In this document: positions 19,001 through 26,800 of the stretch, one piece after another | Layout of the letters: each line of letters starts with the position of its first letter | Position numbering within the stretch: position 1 is the first letter of the stretch | Assembly (NCBI GenBank): GCA_030248135.1 | Contig: JASANC010005541.1 | Coordinates: 1 to 64,000 of the forward strand | Length of the DNA: 64,000 nucleotides | Origin: Theristus sp. LFF4_11 | Lineage: Eukaryota; Nematoda; Chromadorea; Monhysterida; Xyalidae | Reading direction: 5' to 3' | Translations under genes and position numbers: made by a program | Notes under the pieces: generated by a model | Database searches by the model: none | What the model was told of the DNA's origin: nothing | What the model saw: the letters and a program-made list of their open reading frames with translations, nothing else

Positions 19001-21545
19001 CAAAATTCGTGATCAGCGCATTGAATTACCCTGGAAAACACCCTTTTCTTGTTTTTCGTTTCTGGACCGATTTCGCCAACTTCCACGGCCGATTCGCCCG
19101 AAATCGTCACGATTCAGCATCTAGAGTTGCTCACGTAAGAAAACTAACCCAAAATTCGTGATCAGCGCATTGAATTACCCTGGAAAACACCCTTTTCTTG
19201 TTTTTCGTTTCTGGACCGATTTCGCCAATTTCCACGGCCGATTCGCCCGAAATCGTCACGATTCAGCATCTAGAGTTGCTCGCGTAAGAAAACTAACCCA
19301 AAATTCGTGATCAGCGCATTGAATTACCCTGGAAAACACCCTTTTCTTGTTTTTCGTTTCTGGACCGATTTCGCCAACTTCCACGGCCGATTCGCCCGAA
19401 ATCGTCACGATTCAGCATCTAGAGTTGCTCACGTAAGAAAACTATCCCAAAATCCGTGATCAGCGTATTGAATTCCTACGGACTAAACATTTCTGCTATT
19501 TTTCGTAGCTCAGACAAAATTTGTAAGACTGAAAAAATGATACCCAGTCAAAATGCTACGAATTTTCAAAAAATGCACAATTTTGACCCAAAAAATGCCC
19601 GGGCAAAAAATAAACAAAATTTTCAGAATCTACGGATGAATTTACCCGAGGAAAAATTCTTGTTCAACTGTGAAAGTGTCCCAGCTAAAAATTGAAAGGG
19701 CGAACACTTAAAACCAGGTGACAACCCTGCGAACTTTCAAAAAAGCCCAATTTTTACCCCAAAAAGGGGTCGGGGCAAAAAAATAACTCATTTTTCCAAA
19801 TCTACGGATGAAATTACCCTAGGAAACATTTTTCTTCAACTGTGAAAGTGTCCCAGCTAAAAATTGAAAGGGCGAACACTTGAAACCCGGTGAAAACGCT
19901 GCGAACTTTCAAAAATGCCCAAATTTTTACCCAAAAAGTGGTTGGGGCAAAAAATTAACCCATTTTTCCAAATCTACGGATGAAATTACCCCAGGAAACA
20001 TTCTTGCTAGACTGTGAACGTGTCGCAGGTAAAAACTGAAAGCGCGAACACATGTTGATTACATACCAGAAAAAAAAAGAGATAGAAAAATAAGTAACAC
20101 TGTTTTCAGAATAGGTTTTTCGTGTCTACAGCGTATGAAAAGTAGTCGGATAAAAAATTTTTCGCGGCTCCAAGCACAACTTTGGGTGTTCGTTTCGTGT
20201 GCACAGAACCAAGTTTGTGGCTTATACTATGCTCGCTGGAGGAAGCGAGCAAATTTGAAAAACGCGCGCGAGAGGATAACGGCTCATATAATGCGTGATG
20301 CGCTGTCCGCTCGCTGACGCTCGCTCGCGCATCCGCATGATTAATTTACTGTTGATTGAACGCCTTTTTTGAACGCGAGTTGTTATTCAAACAGCCACAT
20401 CATGCATATCACAGCACACCAATTATACACCCTGGCAACAGTACCGAAGATGACAGACATTTTCAGGTAGGGGTGCACGTGGAGGTACCAAAAAATTTTT
20501 TGGGTGGTGGAGAAATAAGTGGGACCCCTGGTCGCCTGCTAGGAACAGGGGAGGGTGGAGGGTAGGGTGGGTGGCTGCACCTGATGCTAATCGGTTCTTG
20601 AGGGTGGCACCACTTATTGCAAATTTTTCATTTCACTTGTTTTTGGACCGCTATCTACAAGGCCGCTATCGACCGCGTTGCTATAAACCAAAATCTTTTC
20701 AAAATCTTCAAACTCGCGCATCCGCATGATTATGGTTAAGTAAACGGCAGAGCAGCGAGTCTGGTCTTGCATTTGGTGGGAACAGACGAATAAATTTTCC
20801 ACAGTGGTTCGACAATTTCATATAAAATTAAAATTTTCAATGACAATTCACTGAAAAAAAATCATGCTTTATGAAGCAGAGGTTTGTTCTGTTTTTTTTT
20901 GTGAATTTCAGTATACTTTTAGTTACTTTTATGTCTTTAAATGAACATCAAGTGTTTTAACTAGTGGAAAATATCATTTTAACTAGTGGAAAATATCATC
21001 GACGGTACTTAGTGGTTGACAAAACAATTTGAAACAATATTATTTTTGATTATCCAATATGTAAAAAGTAAAAAGTATTAGTATTTCGATGCTATACCAT
21101 CTACAGTCCACCTGCCTTATATACAACTGGCTGATTGGTTGGTTGCACACACGTGAATGCAGTGTTTATGCGGAGTGGTGAAGAATGCGGGGTTTACTGC
21201 GGGGGGGGGGAAGGTTTCGGGTTTTGAGAGTTGGTGTCACGGGACCCCCACCATCCCCAAAGAGGCGCAATTTGTGCTTGCCCCGCCCAGTCCCTCATCT
21301 TCGGTACTGCAGGGCAAACCAGAAGCATCTTTCTCAGTATTTGCTCATGAGCGTTTTCTCTTCAGATCAACACCACGTTTGTGGCCGATTCTTGTATTCG
21401 ACTGCTGCATGTTCAAGTGATCGGTTCACGGCCATGGTACAAGCGGGCCAGCTATTGGGTGTTGTTCGTGTTAATTGTGATGGTCGCATGTGCACTCGTA
21501 TACGGACTCAGAAAGTGTGCACGCATTTGTGGGTGTATCGATTGA
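10079..21545 (+). CDS. Unrecognised single-pass membrane protein with duplicated Cys modules
   Basis: Proposed exons are 10079-10157 (ATG, phase 1 out), 10234-10366, 10499-10612, 10656-about 10680 (uncertain), 11195-11360, 11661-11793 and 21366-21545 (stop TGA). Phases join (1, 2, 2 and, in the second module, 1, 2, 0, 0), except between 10,680 and 11,195, where an exon or donor is unresolved. Two similar exon pairs are visible. The first member ends SIYC or GITC with a phase-2 donor at 'TGCAA|gt'. The second carries FYKDLTACTNLC...DFYR or LTCYRDC...AFYRLFDN. The last exon has a transmembrane helix (WVLFVLIVMVACALVYG) and a short Cys-rich tail, RKCARICGCID. I do not recognise the family. The Cys spacing and terminal TM segment loosely recall RAMP-type accessory proteins, but this is weak. 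The start lacks a convincing signal peptide. Confidence 0.6.
10855..11072 (-). repeat. tRNA-derived SINE, copy 2
   Basis: Reverse-strand copy of the 3,606 SINE. On the minus strand it reads CTCGTGGCCTGGTGGTAATG with box A, then a box B-like GGGGATCGAGCC, body and an A/C-rich tail (aacagcaacaaa). It has an uninterrupted 'ttaaaagcatcgcc' where copy 1 carries foldback B1. It lies in an intron of the membrane-protein gene. Confidence 0.85.
12187..13320 (+). repeat. Left long terminal inverted repeat of the Polinton-like element
   Basis: About 1.13 kb. The inner ~320 bp is a tandem array of ~20-bp units, GACTCTTTTGATTCCTTAA and variants, at about 13,000-13,320. The outer part includes two related blocks around CGCACGCTGATTGGTTGAAC. 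It is mirrored at 15,890-17,052. Confidence 0.85.
13465..14079 (-). CDS. C2H2 zinc-finger protein carried by the Polinton-like element
   Basis: An intact single-exon ORF of 204 codons, ATG at 14079. One N-terminal C2H2 finger (residues 5-26) has Cys5, Cys8, His21 and His26, spacing C-x2-C-x12-H-x4-H. A strongly acidic, Ser/Glu-rich middle (residues about 29-80) follows, then a helical charged segment and another acidic C-terminal tract (VEEEEESNDEFEG). It could bind nucleic acid or act as a regulator, but function is inferred from the finger alone. It is not a recognised Polinton core gene. A TATATAAA box on this strand at 15,843-15,850 lies upstream, separated from the ATG by an inserted MITE. 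The intact frame suggests recent activity or selection. Confidence 0.75.
   Translation of the reverse strand: MTKVCSVCGRNFSSSSNRVRHERLFHKSEGTIENMEDEPQLDETEEYQRNEPTSESEAGSEASKTEDLESDTEEEKDSGGKEIERWRLLLRETIERCDDIPDSKHVLKESFLSEFVDKLREVVESKFKLVNALENEDDIYENISRRKSTYEEDDYSSEEAGECAWLDRRFLIRNRVIKPNLELFNVEEEEESNDEFEGAVEPYH
14090..15821. mobile_element. TTA-flanked (PIF/Harbinger-like) element in the zinc-finger leader
   Basis: A 1,732-bp non-coding element with inverted ends AGGCGCGTTTAGCAATTAGA and the complementary ...TCTAATTGCTAAACGCGCCT, flanked by TTA at 14087-14089 and 15822-15824. Subterminal blocks repeat 'acgcgaattagaatttc'. The interior has a (TTTG)n tract, G runs and TAGATAGATAGC repeats. 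It sits 7 bp upstream of the zinc-finger ATG. Confidence 0.8.
14604..14678 (+). repeat. (TTTG)n microsatellite
   Basis: About 18 to 19 uninterrupted TTTG/TTGT units inside the TTA-flanked element. A simple repeat that gives long spurious frames on both strands. Confidence 0.95.
15843..15850 (-). promoter_or_regulatory. TATA box, probable promoter of the zinc-finger ORF
   Basis: On the minus strand the sequence reads ACTATATAAAGGGCT. Without the inserted element the ATG would lie only about 28 bp downstream. With it, the distance is about 1.76 kb. Assignment as a promoter is inference from motif and position. Confidence 0.5.
15890..17052 (-). repeat. Right long terminal inverted repeat of the Polinton-like element
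   Basis: Mirror of 12,187-13,320, including the AAGAGTCAGTTTAAAGAATC-type array at about 15,895-16,230 and the terminal CGACCCACCCACACTACT. Confidence 0.85.
17810..19480 (+). repeat. ~148-bp satellite array inside family A, copy 1
   Basis: About 11 head-to-tail monomers that contain 'gatcagcgcattgaattacc', 'ttcgtttctggaccgatttc' and 'gattcagcatctagagttgc'. The spacing of the first motif is close to 148 bp. The first two monomers are the most diverged. The same array with about 8 monomers is at 39,350-40,640. Confidence 0.9.
20439..21309. mobile_element. hAT-like element G2
   Basis: An 871-bp element with ends CAGTACCGAAGATGA and TCATCTTCGGTACTG, the same ends as the 52,265-57,115 element. 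The flanking octamers CCTGGCAA and CAGGGCAA match at six of eight positions. It includes a fragment near 20,730 resembling a mariner transposase start (see 28,175) and a half copy of the family A hairpin. It ends 57 bp before the transmembrane exon at 21,366. Confidence 0.7.
21366..21545 (+). CDS. Terminal transmembrane exon of the plus-strand membrane protein
   Basis: Acceptor 'gttttctcttcag', phase 0, 59 codons and TGA. Residues about 27-46 form one hydrophobic helix, preceded by WYKRASY and followed by basic/Cys residues (GLRKCARICGCID). This predicts the N-side outside and a very short Cys-rich cytoplasmic tail. The phase-0 start matches the phase-0 donor of exon 11661-11793. Family unknown. 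Confidence 0.7.
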   Translation: MNTTFVADSCIRLLHVQVIGSRPWYKRASYWVLFVLIVMVACALVYGLRKCARICGCID

Positions 21546-21564
21546 TTCGCCAACGCGCTGCTTT

Positions 21565-21800
21565 TTATGTACGACCTATTTTTTTAAACGTGTCCCACTG
21601 AAATGACGTCATGTGCCGCCAAACATGCGCTTGCCGTTCACAGCAAACCAGACTTTCCGTTTAGCCGATTTCTTCCCGAAAACAAATGGTGAATGTCACA
21701 CCAAACTGACATTTTAGTTCCTGTATTTTTACAAACGGGCGTTTTTAAAGCAAATGACGTCATTTTAGTCCGGACACGTTTGAATAAATCCACAATACAT
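21565..21800. repeat. Family N repeat, copy 2
   Basis: Inverted ends 'aaacgtgtcccactgaaatgacgtcat' and 'tgacgtcattttagtccggacacgtttgaa', with two TGACGTCA palindromes. Almost the whole unit recurs inverted at 33,000-33,235. It forms the 3' flank of the membrane-protein gene. Confidence 0.7.
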
Positions 21801-21829
21801 ACAGTCCATCTCATTAATATACATATACA

Positions 21830-22600
21830 ACTGTTATCAATTTTTTAGGTTCTGCGACTCAATGGGTTTGCAGATGCAAAAGGAAACTAGTTTTTCAATA
21901 TTTATGTGGCAGTTCAAAAGCGCCAAAGCGACTCGACCAAGAGACTCGGATCACTTTGCTAATTTGAATTTTTTGAATTCCCACGTCATGCATGGGACTG
22001 TACTTACGTATCTATGCGCACATTGTGTCTCGAGACCAAAATAAAACATCATAGCTGATTGGTTGGTTGCACACATGTGCAGTTGATGCATGCCTGCGCA
22101 GGCATTGCTGTGGAGGCGGAGTTTGTCTGCACAGAATGCATGCATGCGTGCAATCAACCAATCACCTACAGTGCTGTATGTTCGTATATTTACAGTTGCC
22201 GTTACTGTAGTTACACAGATGGACTATGGGCGGACTCGAGAATTAAAGCATTTGCTGATTGGCAGGTATGTGACCCTGATCATGTTCGAACGCGTGCCGT
22301 TACCGCCTATTACAATTTTTCGTGTTTTGAGTGTTTCTGTGGACGAATGTTTTATATTATGGATTTTTTTGATGGATTTATGACTTATGAGGTGTTTGTG
22401 ATTTGTGAGATGCAGAAAAGTAAAGGAGGCGTGTTCATGGCACAGAGTTCAATGTCATTTTTCAATATTTTAAATGTAATCAGTTTTAAAGACAAAATAA
22501 CAGCCAGTCAAACGACAAAACCCAAAAGAAAATCATGACAAAAATCACTCCATATGCTTTCCGTCATTTTCAATAATCAAAAACAGAAACACCGGTAAAA
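21830..22600. repeat. Mixed interspersed repeats (families S, O, Q)
   Basis: Three repeats follow one another. 21,900-21,985 matches inverted sequence at 36,428-36,515. 22,045-22,170 is an inverted pair around CTGATTGGTTGGTTGCAC. 22,250-22,450 resembles the end of the 26,040-26,810 element (CTGATTGGCAGGTATGTGACC). No supported exon was found. Confidence 0.5.
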
Positions 22601-22769
22601 AACCCATTTCAATAAGCCGCAATTCTTGTGGGGAAAAAGATTTTGCGGTGAAAAACTGATTATAAAAAGGCGAGAGTATACAGTATCTGTGTATCTGACA
22701 AAACAGTAAACAAACTGTATCTGACAGAAAATTAAAAACTGATCACAAAAAAGATTTGTTTGTACTATT

Positions 22770-23150
22770 TTTTCGTGCGAAGGACGCGGAGTAATGTTGA
22801 ATTATGTGTGGAAAAGCCGCACATCTGAAAAGCTGTTTTGCGCGCAAACGTAGTTCGCACACAAAAAATTGTTTGCAAAAATTTTACGGCATTATCACTG
22901 CTGCAGATATCGTAAAGTCTTGCATATAAGGTTCTTCCCACCCGAAAGTGGGCGGAGTTTCACAAGGCGGGAAACAAAAATTCAAAATTTTGACTTGGTG
23001 GAAATCCCATTACATTTATAAGGCCCGGAATTCCTAATCTTCGCTTTATAAGACCTCCTCCCACTTGTAAGGTTGTCACACAAAATTCCACTTTTTTAGA
23101 AATTATTGATTTCAAATTTATATAAAGAGAGCTTATACATATACCTTACG
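22770..23150. repeat. Family R fragment followed by MITE E copy 2
   Basis: 22,770-22,870 matches repeat R (gcggagtaatgttgaat). 22,911-23,150 is family E, with CGTAAAGTCTTGCATATAAG at the left and a degenerate 'cattataccttacg'-like right end. Between 23,150 and 23,330 I see nothing beyond AT-rich sequence. Confidence 0.65.
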
Positions 23151-23333
23151 TTGCCAATAATAGCTAAATAATCAGTTGTTTGTTCTCCAGTCAAGGTAAA
23201 AAAATTTCACTCTCTTGCTGTTTGATCGAATTCGAATCCAAACAAATTAGAGACCTGAAATTGTTTCTCTTTGTAATAAGAAAAGTTTGAAACACAAAAT
23301 CTTCAAAAGAACTTTTATCATGTATTGTTTCTA

Positions 23334-23801
23334 CAGGGTGGCGCAGAAATTGTGGCCACGATTTTTAAACGCTGTGGCAAGCCAACCGTTTGACTGTTTG
23401 TGCTGAAATTTTTAACAAGATCCAGTCAACTTAGATTTTGCCAATATTTGGACTGATTTTTTTATTATTTGTAGCTCCCCCACCGGTTCCTGAAACTCAC
23501 AGGTACCATGGTGGTTGACGGTGGTTTGGTGTTGTGGTGGACGGACCCGTGAATGGTGTCGTGGACCAATGTCCTCGCCCCGAGAAGGAGACGGCCTCTG
23601 AGCCCCGCCCAGTCCTGGGGCCATCCGTGATCTGATTGAGCTCTATCTCGATTTTTGTGGCTTTCGGTCTTTTTTCCCGACAGGCAACGAAATCCAAAAC
23701 TTTTTCTTTCAATGTCCGGTGCGTTATAATAAATTAGGGGTACATTGGCTCTCGGCGGCGGTTCTTCAAGTCGTGGCCGCCACTACTTCAGCGCAACCCT
23801 G
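23334..23801. mobile_element. Mariner-like MITE J2 (CAGGGTGGCGC ends)
   Basis: A 468-bp element between TA dinucleotides (23332-23333 and 23802-23803). The ends CAGGGTGGCGCAGAAATTGT and ...GCGCAACCCTG are inverted. The GC-richer interior has no transposase. Its right end is 15 bp from the splice-donor side of exon 23,817-23,885. Confidence 0.75.
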
Positions 23802-23816
23802 TATTTCAAAACTTAC

Positions 23817-23885
23817 CGCATTTGCCGGAGGACGGCAGGCAATTGGGTCGCGCGCTATTTGTGCAGTGCGAATGCGTCCGACAAA
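23817..23885 (-). CDS. Cys-module exon, most 3' exon identified
   Basis: A 69-bp phase-1 exon. Acceptor 'gctcaatttcag', donor 'AAATGCG|gtaagt'. It encodes CRTHSHCTNSARPNCLPSSG, then KC, with the family's four cysteines. It matches the downstream-most position of the gene. No last exon with a stop was found between here and 21.5 kb. Confidence 0.75.
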
Positions 23886-26800
23886 CTGAAATTGAGCAAA
23901 TATGGAGCTAACGTCTTGTCAAACACAATGAGTTTGTTATATTCAGGGCGATCAAATGAAAACGTCAAACAAGTAAGCGGTTGGTATTCAAAACTGCAAT
24001 GACCACCGCAAGTAAGTTGAGGCTTCCAACAAATGGAAGAATTTGCGTCTGCAACATTGTTCAAATAATTTCGATTCATCACAGGTTGGTTGGTCATAAA
24101 TAGTTTGAACAGAAAGCATGCATACCAAAATCACCAACGGCTTCAACCAGTGAGTTTGGTCTAAGTTTGTCTGTTTGTTCAGTTCCTGCTTATTCAAGGA
24201 CATTTGTGAAAGAATAAAACAAAATTACTTACCACAACTGAACATTAAGTAAATCAATGAAACATTTTGCAGAAATTTTTATACTACATATAGAAACGCA
24301 AGTTCTTCCATTGTTCCAAGTTTTAGTCTAAAAGGTTGCTCATGTTCTGAACTTGCTTGACTTTTTTGACGTTTTTATTTGATCACGCTTTTATATACAG
24401 GGTGTTCCATAAAAACATAACAAAAGTACCGTAAAGTCTTGCATATAAGGTTCCTCCCACTTATAAGACCCCCACCCAAAAGTGGGCGGAGTGTCACACG
24501 GCGGGAAACCAAAAAATTCAAAATTTTGACTTGGTCAAAATCCTACCCCGTTTATAAGGCCCGAAATTCCTAATGTTCGCTTCATAAGACCTCCTCCCAC
24601 TTATAAGGTTGTCACACGAAATACCACTTTTTTCAGAAATTTTTGATTTTCAAATTTATATAAGGAGACCTTATATGCAAGACTTTACGGTAAATGGCTC
24701 GTACAGGGCTCGTGTACTATTCCGGCCCGCAAAATTCCGGCCCGTAGAATTCCGGCCCGCTCATTCCGGCCCGAAGAATTCCGGCCCAAATAATGTCGGC
24801 CCGGAGAATTCTGCCCGGAGAATTTTCGCCACCAAGAACAATATTAAACCACACGAAGTGATTTTGGTAATAAAATAATAAAATAAAAATATCGATATTC
24901 ACGTGTTACAGTGTATTTTCAATGATGTTCGTCCTGTTTGCTTTTTTGGAAAGAGAAACCTTTTGGAAAAAGAAACTACTAATAAATTCTTAAATTTTTT
25001 ATCATGAACAGGATCTGTGACCTTTTACCTTATCAAAAAGGCTTGGCTTAGGATTAGGAACCTACAACAAAAATCAACAAAATTCAGCATTTTGACTCAG
25101 GATAAACATCACCAAACATCGAGGATTTCATCTGGCAGTGGCACAAGTTCATCGTTAGCTGACGTCATAATGTTCCTCCTCTCGGCCTTTTTTTGTTTCA
25201 TTTTTCTCAGCTGCTCAATGTGTTTTCCATTGTTCTCAATGAACGACGACAGTCGATGTTTGAAACTGACGATCACCTTCTGATACAGCGCCCGATCATC
25301 GTTGATTTCTTGCGCACCGCTGCCATGGTGGGCGCCATACGGTACACAATTTCCTACAGATACCCCAAACCCAGAAGTCAAGAGATTCAAGCCCGGAGTC
25401 CTCGTTAGCCATTCAGTTCTGCCACTGCGGCAGATCCATCGGTCACTGAACGACGCCGACAGCCACTTGCGCACTTGTTTGAATTTCCTCTTGACTTATG
25501 GGTTTGGGGGCACTTGAAGAAATTTGTGTACCGTTCGGAGCCCTCCAGTGTTGACGATTTGAAGAGCAAAATTTGCAACGGTATGCAAGAAATCAACGCT
25601 GATCGGACGCTGCACCACAAAGTGATCGTCAGTTTCAAACATCGAATGTCGGCGTTCACTGAAAACAATGGAAAACCAGTTGAGCAACTGAGAAAAATAA
25701 AACTGAAGGACCGAGAGGATGAACATTAAGACATCAGTGAAGATGCAGCTGAACATGAACTTGTGCCACTGCCAGATGAAAATCTCGATGACGACAACGA
25801 TGTTTATCTCAAGTCAAAAGGCTGAATTTTTGATGATTTTTGAGTTTTTACGACTTTCTGCTGAAATATCATTGAAAAAAAACGGAATTTCGGAATAAAA
25901 ATTGATCACAGAAAATGTGTAGCTTAGTTCTATGAGTGTTTCAAATTTCATGGCTTGACAAGAAACCAGTGCGCCGTACGAGCCATTTACTTTTGTTGTT
26001 TTTTAGGACACCCTGTAGTATAGTCGTGCTGGAAATTTTAGGGCATTAACTGGTTGGCTGAAGCGCTACCCTGATAAGGTTCAAACGCTGACCGTTCAAA
26101 CTGAATTTCCTGTTTTTGAATTTTTTTTATTTTTGAGTGTTTGTATGGATGAATGTTTGGATTTTTAATGGACAAAACTTGTCGGTGATATATAAAATGC
26201 AGAAAATCAAAACAAGCAAATTTCAAGGTGAGGGCTTATGTTTTCACAAAAAAATACGATGACAACGGTGATGCGCTCTCGACGCAAGCAAAAATGAATA
26301 TTCGTTTGAAAACCAACTGCTTTTCAGTTTTACCCATCAAATACACGTAATTCATCAGAAACAAATTCTGCAATCCGAAGTCAGACTCAACACGTCAACA
26401 GCATTAATTGTCGCCGTTTCCGTCGTTGTCGTTCTTTTTTGGAAAATGTTTTCGTGTTTTTTGAAACAGCTGCTTTTATTATTTTTTCACATCTTCAAAT
26501 TTTTTTACAGACAAATTGTTAAAATTAGGGAAAAACAGTAGTTTTCATAGGCAACTTTCAATTCACATTCGTCGCCGTCGTCGTGGTTCTTATTTTGTGA
26601 CAAAAACAAAAATTCGCCTTAAACTTTGTTTCTTTGATTGTTTGCGTCTTCTCAATCACAAACAAGTTTTCACCATTAAAAAAATCCATACATTCATAAA
26701 CACAAACGCTTAAATCGAAAATTCAAAAAAATGTAAAGTGAACGGCCCACGTTTGAACCTGACCAGGGTCACTGTCACGCACCAGCAATCAGCTAAGGCA

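Larger units (their letters stand above)
11862..20345 (+). mobile_element. Family A composite repeat, full copy with nested insertion
   Basis: Order: an inverted-repeat block starting ATCTAAAAAATGCGTGAG and ending CTCACGCATTTTTTAGAT at about 17,758; an array of ~148-bp monomers (17,810-19,480); two or three ~175-bp units; then a tail ending in the hairpin at 20,287-20,341. A second copy spans 38,271-41,126 and a 3' part lies at 1-822. The left flank here is the intron 70 bp after exon 11661-11793, while the order to the right is identical in both copies, so the unit behaves as one block. A 4,866-bp Polinton-like element is inserted at 12,187. No transposase was found and the superfamily is unknown. 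Confidence 0.7.
24398..26015. mobile_element. Mariner/IS630-like element J1, host to two further insertions
   Basis: The ends CAGGGTGTTCCATAAAAAC and ...GTTTTTTAGGACACCCTG are inverted and flanked by TA (24396-24397 and 26016-26017). The left TIR is split at TA by MITE E3 (24,429-24,690) and then by a foldback C fragment (24,705 to ~25,075). The intact right TIR gives the undisturbed order AAAAGTAAATGGCTCGTAC. Two inverted remnants of a transposase 3' end lie inside. Confidence 0.8.

Noticed and set aside
11862..20345. Helitron assignment for family A
   Set aside because: The 5' end reads A|TC and a 3' hairpin exists, but no CTRR-T end, no Rep/helicase and no consistent A-T insertion site could be shown.
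22195..22263. Plus-strand exon CRYCSYTDGLWADSRIKAFADWQ with AG and GT borders
   Set aside because: The donor lies within the repeat Q sequence that recurs at 26.0-26.8 kb, and no partner exon was found.
25302..25729. Functional transposase gene
   Set aside because: Only the C-terminal part is present, in two inverted copies, without the DDE/D catalytic core.
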